Positions 1 through 9,137 of a DNA stretch of 64,000 bases are shown here, one piece after another. Each line of letters starts with the position of its first letter. Position 1 is the stretch's first letter. The stretch is from NCBI RefSeq assembly GCF_000187745.1, contig NZ_GL732490.1:1-64000 (forward strand), written 5' to 3'. Below the pieces are notes generated by a model. It did not search any database and was not told the origin of the DNA. It worked only from the letters and a program-made list of their open reading frames with translations. The DNA is from Streptococcus sp. M334 (GTDB taxonomy: Bacteria > Bacillota > Bacilli > Lactobacillales > Streptococcaceae). The position numbers and the translations under genes were made by a program.

Positions 1-1
1 A

Positions 2-165
2 AGCACATCAGCAAGTCAATCGGCTTCAACAAGTGCCAGCCAATCAGCAAGCACAAGTGCATCTGAATCAGCATCAACAAGTGCGAGCCAATCAGCAAGC
101 ACGTCAGCTAGCCAATCAGCATCAACAAGTGCAAGCCAATCAGCAAGCACATCAGCATCAGCTGA
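2..165 (+). repeat. Tandem repeats encoding SAST/SASQ units
   Basis: Short in-frame repeats built from tca-gca-agc-aca and agc-caa-tca-gca blocks recur without interruption until the linker at about base 165. They encode the Ser-rich glycan acceptor region and continue beyond the left edge, so the true copy number is unknown. Confidence 0.9.
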
Positions 166-331
166 CGCATCATCTTCTGAAACGCCATCAGAATCAGCAG
201 GTAAGTCAAGACAGCAATTGCCAAATACAGGTACAGAAGCTTCCAAATCATCTGTACTCCTTGGTGCTTTGGCAGCTGTGACTGGTCTAGGTCTTGTTGC
301 TAAGCGTCGGAAACGTGATGATGAAGAGTAA
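2..331 (+). CDS. Serine-rich repeat (SRR) adhesin, C-terminal end (partial)
   Basis: Only the last ~109 codons are in the window; the start lies to the left. The frame beginning at base 2 reads as alternating Ser-Ala-Ser-Thr and Ser-Ala-Ser-Gln units, then a short linker, an LPNTG sortase motif (bases 218-232), a hydrophobic stretch and a positively charged KRRKR tail ending in DDEE. This is the cell-wall anchoring end of a PsrP/Fap1/GspB-type glycoprotein adhesin. Such proteins are O-glycosylated on the Ser/Thr repeats in the cytoplasm and exported by SecA2/SecY2, and all that machinery lies directly downstream. The repeat DNA itself is near-identical and prone to length change. The identity of the binding domain cannot be told from here. 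Confidence 0.93.
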   Translation, partial: STSASQSASTSASQSASTSASESASTSASQSASTSASQSASTSASQSASTSASADASSSETPSESAGKSRQQLPNTGTEASKSSVLLGALAAVTGLGLVAKRRKRDDEE

Positions 332-377
332 TTGGATTAAAAATACATAGAAAGTATTATTATTTCGATTTATGAAG

Positions 378-416
378 AATCCCTTGGATGAAAAAAACAT
401 CCAGGGGATTTTTTGA
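378..416 (+). terminator. Intrinsic terminator after the SRR adhesin
   Basis: A 13-bp stem (aatcccttggatg pairing with catccaggggatt, with G-U pairs) around an A-rich loop is followed by a T run. It separates the adhesin from the glycosyltransferase operon. Confidence 0.85.
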
Positions 417-435
417 TATTAAAAGTGAATAGAAG

Positions 436-480
436 CTGAAAAATAAAGTAAAAAATGTTATAATATTAGAAAAGGAGAGA
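436..480 (+). promoter_or_regulatory. Promoter and ribosome site for the glycosyltransferase operon
   Basis: An extended -10 (TGt-TATAAT, TATAAT at 459-464) lies after the adhesin terminator. The -35 is weak (ctgaaa at 436-441, 17-bp spacer). A strong aaggagag ribosome site sits at 473-479, just before the ATG at 487. The operon can therefore be transcribed independently of the adhesin. Confidence 0.6.
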
Positions 481-486
481 AGTTTC

Positions 487-2571
487 ATGACTGAAAAAAT
501 TACGGTAATTGTGCCAGTTTATAATGTTGAAGATTACCTAGATAAATGTTTGGATAGTGTAATAAAACAAACATATAAAAATATCGAAATTATTGTTGTC
601 AATGATGGTTCTACAGATAATTCGGGTGAAATTTGTCAAGAGTATGCACAAAAAGATAATCGAATTACCTATGTAGAACAAGAAAATGGTGGTCTATCTG
701 ATGCACGAAATGCAGGTTTAGAACGCATGACTGGCTCCTACGTAACTTTTGTTGATTCGGATGATTGGATTGAGCAAGATTATGTAGAAGTTTTATACAA
801 TAAATTAACTGAGTATCAAGCAGATGTTTCAGTCGGGAATTACTATTCATACAATGAAGATGAGGGGATGTATTATTTTCATATAAATGGTGACTCCTAT
901 TATGAGAAAGTATTTGATAATGTGTCTATATTTGAAAACTTGTATGAGTCTCAAGAAATGAAGAGTTTTGCTTTAATATCTGCTTGGGGTAAACTCTATA
1001 AAGCGAGTTTGTTCGATTATATTCGATTTGATAAAGGTAAACTTGGTGAAGATGGGTATATGAATCAAAAACTATATTTATTGGTTCAAAAAGTAATCTA
1101 TATAAATCAAGGTCTGTACGCATATCGCCAGAGAAGTGGGAGTATTACAAAAACTTGGACAGAAAAGTGGATGCACGCCTTAGTTGATGCTATGTCTGAG
1201 CGTATTACTCTGCTGGCTAATATGGGGTATCCTCTAGAGAAACACCTGGCAGTTTATCGTCAGATGTTGGAAGTCAGTCTCGCCAACGCTCAAGCTAGTG
1301 GTTTATCTAACACAGCAACATATAAAGAATTTGAAATAAAAAAAAGACTTTTAAATCAGTTAACGGTACAAGAATCAAGTGAAAAGAAAGCCATTGTCCT
1401 AGCGGCAAATTATGCCTATGTAGACCAAGTTTTAACGACTATCAAGTCTATTTGTTACCATAATCGATTGATTCGTTTTTATCTGATTAATAGCGATTTT
1501 CCAAATGAATGGATCAAACAATTAAATAAGCGATTAGAGAAGTTTGATTCAGAAATTATCAATTGTCGGGTGACCTCTGAGCAAATTTCACGTTATAAAA
1601 CGGATATTAGTTATACAGTGTTTTTACGCTATTTCATAGCTGATTTTGTGCAAGAAGACAAGGCTCTCTACTTAGACTGTGATTTACTTGTAACGAAAAA
1701 TCTTGATGACTTGTTTGCCACAGACCTACAAGATTATCCTTTGGCCTCTGTTAGAGATTTTGGAGGCAGAGCTTATTTCGGTCAAGAAATCTTTAATGCC
1801 GGTGTTCTATTGGTCAACAATGCTTTTTGGAAAAAAGAGAATATGACCCAAAAATTAATTGATTTAAGCAATGAATGGCATGATAAGGTGGAACAGGCTG
1901 ATCAGAGTATTTTGAATATGCTTTTTGAACATAAATGGCTGGAATTGGACTTTGATTATAATCATATTGTCATTCATAAGCAGTTCACTGATTATCAATT
2001 GCCAGAAGGTCAGGATTATCCTGCTATTATTCACTACCTTTCTCATAGGAAACCGTGGAAAGATTTGGCAGCTCAAACCTATCGTGATGTATGGTGGTAC
2101 TATCATGGCCTTGAATGGACAGAATTGAGCCAAAATCATCATTTACATCCATTACAAAAATCTCATATTTATCCTGTAAAAGAATCGTTCACTTGTCTAA
2201 TCTATACAGCTTCAGACCGCATTGAACAAATTGAAACATTGATTCAATCCTTGCCTGATATTCAGTTTAAAATTGCAGCTAGAGTGATGGTCAGTGATCG
2301 ATTAGCTCAGATGACGGTTTATCCAAATGTGACTATTTTTAATGGTATCCATTATTTACTTGATGTCGATAATGAATTGGTAGAAACCAGTCAGGTACTT
2401 TTAGATATTAATCATGGTGAAAAGACAGAGGAAATTCTCAATCGATTTGCTAAACTTGGCAAGCCTATCTTAGCATTTGAAAATACCAAATCTTATGAAG
2501 TAGGTCAGGAGGTATATGCTGTTGACCAGGTTCAAACAATGATTGAAAAATTAAGAGAAATAAGCCAATGA
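487..2571 (+). CDS. Bifunctional GT2-GT8 glycosyltransferase with C-terminal GtfB-like module
   Basis: This 694-residue cytoplasmic enzyme joins two sugar transferases. Residues ~1-230 are a GT-A family 2 domain (NDGSTD around 39-44, DSDD at 90-93). Residues ~300-560 are a family 8 domain with a DCD metal site at 397-399 and a late HYLSHRKPW motif. Residues ~567-692 form a module (ASDRIEQIE ... LLDINH ... KPILAFENT) that recurs in most enzymes of this cluster and at the end of GtfB. It presumably adds successive sugars to the GlcNAc- or Glc-GlcNAc-primed SRR adhesin. Its stop overlaps the next ATG (ATGA). Donor and acceptor sugars cannot be read from the sequence. Confidence 0.85.
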   Translation: MTEKITVIVPVYNVEDYLDKCLDSVIKQTYKNIEIIVVNDGSTDNSGEICQEYAQKDNRITYVEQENGGLSDARNAGLERMTGSYVTFVDSDDWIEQDYVEVLYNKLTEYQADVSVGNYYSYNEDEGMYYFHINGDSYYEKVFDNVSIFENLYESQEMKSFALISAWGKLYKASLFDYIRFDKGKLGEDGYMNQKLYLLVQKVIYINQGLYAYRQRSGSITKTWTEKWMHALVDAMSERITLLANMGYPLEKHLAVYRQMLEVSLANAQASGLSNTATYKEFEIKKRLLNQLTVQESSEKKAIVLAANYAYVDQVLTTIKSICYHNRLIRFYLINSDFPNEWIKQLNKRLEKFDSEIINCRVTSEQISRYKTDISYTVFLRYFIADFVQEDKALYLDCDLLVTKNLDDLFATDLQDYPLASVRDFGGRAYFGQEIFNAGVLLVNNAFWKKENMTQKLIDLSNEWHDKVEQADQSILNMLFEHKWLELDFDYNHIVIHKQFTDYQLPEGQDYPAIIHYLSHRKPWKDLAAQTYRDVWWYYHGLEWTELSQNHHLHPLQKSHIYPVKESFTCLIYTASDRIEQIETLIQSLPDIQFKIAARVMVSDRLAQMTVYPNVTIFNGIHYLLDVDNELVETSQVLLDINHGEKTEEILNRFAKLGKPILAFENTKSYEVGQEVYAVDQVQTMIEKLREISQ

Positions 2572-3446
2572 AGAAAAAACATCTATTAGGTGATGCCTTG
2601 ATTTTGACTGTCAGTGATCAGATTGAAGAGTTGGATCATCTCCTTGAAAACTTGCCGAACATCTGTTTTCATATTGCAGCACCTGTCCAGTTTTCGGATA
2701 AAATCCGTCGTTTAGAAACGAACCATAATGTCCGTCTTCTAACGATTACAAATGAAGAACGGCTAAACTTTCTAGTCAATACGTGTGACTTTTTACTAGA
2801 TATCAATCACTTTCAAGAAGTAGATGCTATTGTATCGAGGTTTGTACAGGAAGAGAAACCTGTCTTTGCTTTTGATAATACTGCACATGGAAATCAGGGA
2901 CAAGAAGTTTTTCTATCAAGTACACCAGATAAATTGGTTTCTAGAGTGAGAGAGTATCTGAATGAAGTTAGAGTAGGCATCAATCTTCAAGAGAAAATCA
3001 TTCAAGATGGGACTTGGAATGTATTTCAAATTAATAATAAAGCGGATTTAATTGTCGGAAGCAATGTCATTTGTAGAAATTTTGAAAATTTTCATGTTTC
3101 TTCTGGCAAGTTAATACTGCATGATGGTGTCTTTGTCAACAACTCTTGTAGTTTTAACTGTATGGAAAGAATTGAAATTGGTTCAGGTACCATGATGGGA
3201 GAGGGTGTTCGTTTTTACGACCACGACCATGTTTATACTGCTGAAAAGATAGAAAAATGCCAGTGGACCACAGCACCAATTAGAGTTGGAAGAGATTGCT
3301 GGATAGGAAGTAATGTCACGATTTTAAAAGGAGTGACGATTGGGGACAATACCATTATCGGAGCAGGCTGTCTCATACGCAATGACATTCCGGCAAACAG
3401 TGTGGTTTATAATGATGGGAATCTTGTTGTAAAAGAAAGAAGATAA
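2568..3446 (+). CDS. GtfB-like module fused to a left-handed beta-helix O-acetyltransferase
   Basis: This 292-residue protein starts at an ATGA overlap with the preceding transferase, so the two are translationally coupled. Residues ~8-135 are the same module found at the C-terminus of neighbouring transferases (SDQIEELDHLLENLP, LLDINH, KPVFAFDNTAHGNQGQ). Residues ~165-290 carry hexapeptide repeats typical of LbH/CAT-like acetyltransferases (IEIGSGTMMGEG, IRVGRDCWIGSNVTILKGV, TIGDNTIIGAG) with a YDHDH motif that could hold the catalytic histidine. I infer that it O-acetylates glycans on the SRR adhesin and that the module brings it to the glycoprotein or the glycosylation complex. No transferase domain is present. 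Confidence 0.8.
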   Translation: MKKKHLLGDALILTVSDQIEELDHLLENLPNICFHIAAPVQFSDKIRRLETNHNVRLLTITNEERLNFLVNTCDFLLDINHFQEVDAIVSRFVQEEKPVFAFDNTAHGNQGQEVFLSSTPDKLVSRVREYLNEVRVGINLQEKIIQDGTWNVFQINNKADLIVGSNVICRNFENFHVSSGKLILHDGVFVNNSCSFNCMERIEIGSGTMMGEGVRFYDHDHVYTAEKIEKCQWTTAPIRVGRDCWIGSNVTILKGVTIGDNTIIGAGCLIRNDIPANSVVYNDGNLVVKERR

Positions 3447-3455
3447 TTTGGAGCT

Positions 3456-4664
3456 ATGGATACAAAAAAAGCAATCGTTTTAGGGGCAGATAATAATTAT
3501 CGTGACAAAATGGAAACAACTATTAAATCTATTTGTTACCATAATAGAGATTTGAAATTTTATATTTTTAATGAAGATATCCCCAAAGAGTGGTTTTATC
3601 TGATGGAGAAGAGATTAGAAAAACTTAATTGTGAGATTTTGAATATAGAAATTGATGCAGAAAAAGTAAAGCATTTTTCTACTCCTGATGAACACATCAA
3701 GTATATGACTTATTTTCGCTATTTTATTGCAGAATTTGTGAAAGAAGATAGAGCCTTGTATTTGGACTGTGATATGATTGTTCATAGGAACATAGATTCG
3801 TTATTTCAGAAAGATTTTGAAGAAAATTATATAATCGCCGTTCCAGATGGTTGGTATAAAAATATTTTTAATGCAGGAATGATGATGGTAAATGTTCATA
3901 AGTGGAAAACTGATAATATTTGTCAAAATCTTTTAGAGTTGACTGCAGAAAAACATCAAGAAGTCTATGGTGATCAGGGAGTCTTAAATCTATTGTTTGA
4001 AAATAAGTGGAAGAAAGTATCTCCCCATTATAATTTCATGGTTGGATTTGATACATTGGGTTATTGGGCTCAAAAGCCAGAGTGGTTTTTAAATAGTTGG
4101 GATGAAAACTATAAACCTGCTATTATTCATTTTGAAGGTAAAGATAAACCGTGGAATGATTCATTAAAAACAAGATATAGAGAATTGTGGTGGTTTTATA
4201 ATGGTTTGGATTGGCAAACTATTTTGTTAGAAAAGGATTCAAAACCGACATCGTTTAGTGAAATTGCAACAGTTAGTTTATTTCATACAGCGATTTTTAC
4301 AGATACACAAGATTTGGAACACATAGAATATCTAGTAGAAAACCTCTCTAATGTTCACTTTCACATTTTTGCCCATAGTTATTTTGGACCGAGAGTACAA
4401 GCGTTGAACTGTTTTAAAAATGTATCTCTTTATCCCAATTACACACCGTATCAATCTCAAGAAATACTGAGTAAGTTAGATTTTTATTTAGATATCAATC
4501 ATAATCAGGAAATAGATAATATTATTTCAAAAGTTCACCACTTATCGAAACCAATATTTGCTTTTGAGAATACGAGTCATGATACAAATAATCGAAGTCA
4601 GATATTGTCTTCAAAAGAGCCAAAGGAAATGGTAAAAGTTATTAAACAGTTTTTAGGAGAATAA
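3456..4664 (+). CDS. GT8 glycosyltransferase with C-terminal GtfB-like module
   Basis: This 402-residue protein has a family 8 GT-A domain over residues ~1-265. Its N-terminus is KKAIVLGADNNYRDKMETTIKS, the metal site is DCD at 104-106, FNAGMMMVN follows, and HFEGKDKPW closes the domain. The C-terminal ~130 residues are the cluster's shared module (TDTQDLEHIEYLVENL, LDINHNQEIDNI, KPIFAFENTSH). It most likely transfers a hexose from a UDP-sugar onto the growing SRR glycan. It starts 9 bp after the acetyltransferase stop, with a weak ggag ribosome site. Codon use is more AT-rich than in the housekeeping genes downstream. Confidence 0.82.
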   Translation: MDTKKAIVLGADNNYRDKMETTIKSICYHNRDLKFYIFNEDIPKEWFYLMEKRLEKLNCEILNIEIDAEKVKHFSTPDEHIKYMTYFRYFIAEFVKEDRALYLDCDMIVHRNIDSLFQKDFEENYIIAVPDGWYKNIFNAGMMMVNVHKWKTDNICQNLLELTAEKHQEVYGDQGVLNLLFENKWKKVSPHYNFMVGFDTLGYWAQKPEWFLNSWDENYKPAIIHFEGKDKPWNDSLKTRYRELWWFYNGLDWQTILLEKDSKPTSFSEIATVSLFHTAIFTDTQDLEHIEYLVENLSNVHFHIFAHSYFGPRVQALNCFKNVSLYPNYTPYQSQEILSKLDFYLDINHNQEIDNIISKVHHLSKPIFAFENTSHDTNNRSQILSSKEPKEMVKVIKQFLGE

Positions 4665-4674
4665 TTGCAAGCTT

Positions 4675-5547
4675 ATGGATGAATTAATTAGTATTATAGT
4701 TCGAATTTACAATGTTGAAAACTATTTGAGACAGTGTTTGGATAGTATTGCTGCTCAAACATATCAAAATTTCGAGTGTTTGTTGATAAATGATGGTTCA
4801 CCGGATAATTCAGCAGACATTTGTAGAGAGTATGTTGAGAAAGATTCTCGTTTCAAATATTTTGAAAAAGAAAATGGAGGCCTATCAGACGCACGTAATT
4901 ATGGAATAAGACAATCAAAAGGGTCCTATCTTACTTTTGTAGACTCTGATGATTGGTTGGAACATGATGCTTTAGACCGATTATATGGTGCTTTGAGAAA
5001 GGGAAATGCGGATATTAGTATCGGACGTTTTAATTGTTATGATAATTCGCGCTGCCAATATTTATTTTATGATTCTAATCCAGATGATTCTCTTGAAGTG
5101 ATAGAAGGAAAAGAAATCATCAATAGAGAAGGTCTCGAAGAAATGAGAAATGGGAATTGGACTGTAGCTTATTTGAAATTATTCAAGAGAGAGCTATTAG
5201 AAAATTTGCCATTTCCTTTAGGAAAAATTGCGGAAGATACTTACTGGACATGGAAAGTACTTCTAAAGGCTTCACGGGTTGTCTATTTAAATAGTTATAT
5301 TTATTGGTACCGTGTTGGTCTGACTGGTACTTTATCGAATATATGGAGTGAAAAGCGTATATATGATGAAATTGAAGCCAGGGAAGAAAAACTCGCTATT
5401 TTAGCAAGTTTGAATTATGATTTGACCAATCATATTTTGATTTATAAAAATAGATTACAAAGAGCAATAGCAAAATTAGAAGAACAAAATATGCAATTTA
5501 CAGAGATTTATAGAAGAATGATGGAAAAATTATCTTTACTTCCGTAG
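4675..5547 (+). CDS. Family 2 glycosyltransferase
   Basis: This 290-residue single-domain GT2 enzyme has the N-terminal Rossmann-like strand ISIIVRIYNVENYL, then NDGSPDNS, the ENGGLSDARN signature and a DSDD metal motif at 90-93. It lacks the C-terminal module carried by its GT8 neighbours. It resembles the GT2 half of the first gene of the operon closely, which suggests duplication. An Arg replaces the usual Pro in the IIVPVYN motif; whether this matters is unknown. It lies 10 bp after the preceding gene in the same operon and probably extends the adhesin glycan. Confidence 0.85.
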   Translation: MDELISIIVRIYNVENYLRQCLDSIAAQTYQNFECLLINDGSPDNSADICREYVEKDSRFKYFEKENGGLSDARNYGIRQSKGSYLTFVDSDDWLEHDALDRLYGALRKGNADISIGRFNCYDNSRCQYLFYDSNPDDSLEVIEGKEIINREGLEEMRNGNWTVAYLKLFKRELLENLPFPLGKIAEDTYWTWKVLLKASRVVYLNSYIYWYRVGLTGTLSNIWSEKRIYDEIEAREEKLAILASLNYDLTNHILIYKNRLQRAIAKLEEQNMQFTEIYRRMMEKLSLLP

Positions 5548-5574
5548 ATATTGATAAATAATGAGAAATACAAT

Positions 5575-6585
5575 ATGAAACTACATTTAACAAACTTATA
5601 CGGTATGGCTGGTGATAGCACTGTTATTCTAGCTCAAAATGCTGTACAAAAAATAGCAAGTCAACTGGGATTTAGAGAGGTTGGTATTTATTTTTACAAT
5701 ATTGCTTCAGACAGTCCTTCTGAAATGAATAAGCGTCTGGACGGCATCATGGCCAGTATTTCCATTGGAGATATATTAGTTTTTCAGTCTCCAACTTGGA
5801 ATGGCTTTGAGTTTGATCGTCTCTTTTTTGACAAACTAAAGGATATGCAGGTGAAAATTATTTGCTTTATCCATGATGTTGTTCCTCTCATGTTTGATAG
5901 TAACTATTATCTCATGAAAGAGTATATGTACATGTATAATCTATCGGACGTTTTGATTGTTCCATCTGAACAGATGAAAGAACGCCTGATGGAAGAAGGC
6001 TTGACAACTAAGAAAATCCTTGTTCAAGGTATGTGGGATCATCCTCATGATTTGTCCTTATATACCCCAGAGTTAAAAAAAGAACTCTTTTTTGCTGGAA
6101 GTTTAGAGCGTTTCCCAGACTTACAAAATTGGTCTCAAGATACGCCTTTAAGAGTATTTTCAAATAAAGGGGAGGCTAGTTCTAGTGCTAGAAATCTTAG
6201 CATTGAAGGATGGAAAAAAGATGAGGAACTATTGCTAGAATTATCAAAAGGTGGATTTGGTCTTGTCTGGGGAACTCATCAAAATGATGTAGAAAGTAAC
6301 CAATATTACACTCTGAATATATCTCATAAGGTTAGTACCTATCTAACAGCTGGTCTCCCAGTCATTGTACCGAGTAGCTTATCAACTGCTAAATTTATAG
6401 TAGATCAAGGCTTGGGCTTTGTGGTGAATAGTCTGGAAGAAGCTCATGAGATAGTTGATAAAATGAATGCACAAGAATATCAAGAAATGATAAATCGGAT
6501 AAAAACCTTTAGCTATCTGTTAAAAGAAGGTTATTTCACTAAAAAGTTATTGGTAGATGCAATCTATCATTTGGGAATTGATTAA
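5575..6585 (+). CDS. gtf3: Gtf3-like glucosyltransferase (second step of SRR glycosylation)
   Basis: The protein begins [21 protein letters not shown], which matches the start of Gtf3/Nss enzymes. These add glucose from UDP-glucose to the GlcNAc-modified SRR acceptor left by GtfA-GtfB. The GT-B fold is supported by [23 protein letters not shown] and a C-terminal [13 protein letters not shown] nucleotide-binding segment. An in-frame TTG at 5551 would extend the protein by eight residues, but the ATG at 5575 gives the family's usual start, so I chose it; the ribosome site is weak. It has no GtfB-like extra module. The assignment rests on recognition of the family, not on an alignment. Confidence 0.8.
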   Translation: MKLHLTNLYGMAGDSTVILAQNAVQKIASQLGFREVGIYFYNIASDSPSEMNKRLDGIMASISIGDILVFQSPTWNGFEFDRLFFDKLKDMQVKIICFIHDVVPLMFDSNYYLMKEYMYMYNLSDVLIVPSEQMKERLMEEGLTTKKILVQGMWDHPHDLSLYTPELKKELFFAGSLERFPDLQNWSQDTPLRVFSNKGEASSSARNLSIEGWKKDEELLLELSKGGFGLVWGTHQNDVESNQYYTLNISHKVSTYLTAGLPVIVPSSLSTAKFIVDQGLGFVVNSLEEAHEIVDKMNAQEYQEMINRIKTFSYLLKEGYFTKKLLVDAIYHLGID

Positions 6586-6594
6586 GGGAATGAG

Positions 6595-9039
6595 ATGAAC
6601 AAAACAATTGTATTAGCTGGGGATCGTAATTACACCAGGCAGTTAGAAACAACCATAAAGTCTATTCTATACCACAATCGGGATGTTAAAATTTATATTT
6701 TAAATCAAGATATCATGCCAGATTGGTTTCGTAAGCCACGCAAGATTGCTCGAATGTTAGGTAGTGAGGTTATTGATATTAAACTACCTGAACAAACTGT
6801 GTTTCAGAATTGGACCAAGCAAGATCATATTAGCAGTATTGCATATGCTAGATATTTTATCCCAGATTATATTCCGGAAGCTAAGGTTTTATATTTAGAC
6901 AGTGACTTGATTGTGAATACTTCTTTGGAGAAATTATTTAGTATTGATTTAGAGAATAAATTACTCGCAGCAGTTAAAGATACAGATGGAATAACATTTA
7001 ACACTGGTGTTTTACTACTCGATAATCAGAAGTGTCGTCAAGAAAAATTAAAAGAGCGGCTAATTGAACAGTCTATTGTAACAATTAGGGAGGTTGAAGA
7101 AGGCCGTTTTGAACACTTTAATGGTGATCAAACAATTTTTAATCAGGTCTTACAAGATGATTGGTTAGAGTTAGATAGAACTTATAATTTACAAGTGGGA
7201 CATGATATTGTAGCTTTGTATAATAATTGGCAAGCTCATTTAGCTTTTAATGACAAACCAGTGGTGATTCATTTTACGACCTACAGAAAACCTTGGACTA
7301 CTTTGATAGCCAATCGTTACCGTGATTTATGGTGGGAATTCCATGATTTGGAGTGGACTCAAATTTTACAACATCATATAGGAGAGTTTGAACTACTATC
7401 GCCTCTAGATAAGGAATTTTCTTGTTTAACTTTGACTAATTCCCAAGATTTAGAAGGAATAGAAGAGTTAGTCACAGCTCTACCATATGTGGTATTTCAT
7501 ATCGCGGCTTGGACGGATATGGGTGATAAGCTAACAAAATTAGCTGTACATGATAATGTGAGATTGCATCCACAGATCGTTCCTCCTGTGTTAGATAAGT
7601 TGAAAAAGTTAACAAATCTTTATTTGGATATCAATCATGGTAATGCAGATGAGAACTTTTTAAAATCTTTGAAAGAACAAGAAAAAACGCTATTAGCTTT
7701 TCAATCGACTCAGCATGGAAATTTAGGACAAATCGTTTTCGAAAATGGGAAAGTTTCCTTTATGATTGATGCCATTAAAGATTTTAAGAAAAAAGGACAT
7801 CTTACCTGTTTTCGACAACTTCCAAGTTTGACTTGTTTAACGTTTACGGCTTCTCAGGATATTGAACAGCTAGACTATTTGGCTGAACACTTACCCAATG
7901 TTGTTTTTCAAGTAGCAGCATGGACAGATATGGGGCCAAAATTATATGATTTATCTAATCGTTATCCTAATATTCAACTTTATCCAGCAATTTCAAGAGA
8001 TAAGCTAGAAGAGTTGAAGGAAAAGATGGATGTTTATTTAGATATCAACTTACTGACTTCAACAGCAGATATGGTTGCAGAAATGACTCATCTATCTAAA
8101 CCTATATTAGCTTTTTATAAATCTCAAAATGGGAATAATGGTCAAAGATTGTATTCTAGTGAACATCCTGAACGAATGTTAGCTGATTTGCAAAAATTGA
8201 TAAATAAAGATAGTCTAGAAGAACAGCTTGTTCCAATACAGGTCAAAGGGATAGATGAAACCTTGGATTATATTATTGAACACAACTCTTCTTTAGTCCG
8301 TTTTGGGGATGGAGAAATTAATGTGCTTGCAGGACATTCGATTCCCTACCAGGATTATGATGAAGAGTTGGTTTCAACCATGAGAGATATTATTGTCCAA
8401 GAAAGTCGAGAAGATTTAGTCGTGTGCCTTCCTGATGCCTTTACAGATCGTTTCAGATTTACATCGTGGGCGATTCCATTTTGGAAAAATCACATGGATC
8501 ATTATATGGATTTTTACAGAGAACTATGTAGCGATTCATGGTATGGTTCCACCTTTGTATCTCGTCCTTATATTGATTTTGAAGATAAGAGTCAAGCTAA
8601 AGCTCAATTTGAAAAATTGAAAAGTATCTGGAAAAACCGTGATCTACTGATAGTCGAAGGTGAGACTTCTCGTTCAGGTGTAGGGAATGATTTGTTCGAT
8701 GAGGCAAATTCTATTAAGCGGATTGTTTGTCCTTCTCATAATGCTTTTTCAAGTGTTTATGAAATTGAACAAGAAATAGAAAAGCATGCGGCTGGTCGCT
8801 TGATTTTATGTATGCTTGGCCCTACAGCAAAAGTTTTAGCTTATCATTTGAGTCAAAAGGGATACCAAGTATTAGATATTGGTCATATCGACTCCGAGTA
8901 TGAGTGGATGAAGATGGGTGCCAAGACAAAGGTTAAATTTGCGCACAAACATACAGCAGAATACAATTTTGATCAAGATATTGAATTCATTGAGGATGAC
9001 ACGTATAATAATCAGATTGTTGCAAGAATATTAAACTAG
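6595..9039 (+). CDS. Multidomain glycosyltransferase: GT8, two GtfB-like modules, DUF1792 (GT-D)
   Basis: At 814 residues this is the longest enzyme of the island. Residues ~1-265 are a GT8 domain (DSD at 102-104; FNTGVLLLDN; HFTTYRKPW). Two tandem copies of the shared module follow at about 279-393 and 408-525; both contain AAWTDMG and a YLDIN box. Residues ~540-790 are a DUF1792 domain, the GT-D fold glucosyltransferase family, with RFGDGE at 569-574 and the late DIGHIDSEYEWMKMG motif. One polypeptide therefore carries two catalytic sites of different fold, probably acting on consecutive sugars of the adhesin glycan. A 98-bp gap follows, longer than elsewhere in the operon. Confidence 0.85.
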   Translation: MNKTIVLAGDRNYTRQLETTIKSILYHNRDVKIYILNQDIMPDWFRKPRKIARMLGSEVIDIKLPEQTVFQNWTKQDHISSIAYARYFIPDYIPEAKVLYLDSDLIVNTSLEKLFSIDLENKLLAAVKDTDGITFNTGVLLLDNQKCRQEKLKERLIEQSIVTIREVEEGRFEHFNGDQTIFNQVLQDDWLELDRTYNLQVGHDIVALYNNWQAHLAFNDKPVVIHFTTYRKPWTTLIANRYRDLWWEFHDLEWTQILQHHIGEFELLSPLDKEFSCLTLTNSQDLEGIEELVTALPYVVFHIAAWTDMGDKLTKLAVHDNVRLHPQIVPPVLDKLKKLTNLYLDINHGNADENFLKSLKEQEKTLLAFQSTQHGNLGQIVFENGKVSFMIDAIKDFKKKGHLTCFRQLPSLTCLTFTASQDIEQLDYLAEHLPNVVFQVAAWTDMGPKLYDLSNRYPNIQLYPAISRDKLEELKEKMDVYLDINLLTSTADMVAEMTHLSKPILAFYKSQNGNNGQRLYSSEHPERMLADLQKLINKDSLEEQLVPIQVKGIDETLDYIIEHNSSLVRFGDGEINVLAGHSIPYQDYDEELVSTMRDIIVQESREDLVVCLPDAFTDRFRFTSWAIPFWKNHMDHYMDFYRELCSDSWYGSTFVSRPYIDFEDKSQAKAQFEKLKSIWKNRDLLIVEGETSRSGVGNDLFDEANSIKRIVCPSHNAFSSVYEIEQEIEKHAAGRLILCMLGPTAKVLAYHLSQKGYQVLDIGHIDSEYEWMKMGAKTKVKFAHKHTAEYNFDQDIEFIEDDTYNNQIVARILN

Positions 9040-9137
9040 AGTATGAATACATCCTAGCATTGATACAAGTAGCTATATATGTACATTTGTGTCTAAGGAT
9101 ATACTAGACTATTAAAAATAGATGATAAGGATTTGAA

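Noticed and set aside
2..165. Short repeats that could suggest a CRISPR array
   Set aside because: Repeats are contiguous, in frame and coding, with no unique spacers.
16..246. Open frame on the minus strand opposite the SRR repeats (Ala/Asp/Leu-rich)
   Set aside because: It is the mirror of the Ser-repeat codons, has no ribosome site and ends with the repeats.
9040..9137. Possible promoter or small gene in the 98-bp gap within the glycosyltransferase operon
   Set aside because: No convincing -10/-35 pair, terminator or open frame with a ribosome site was found.
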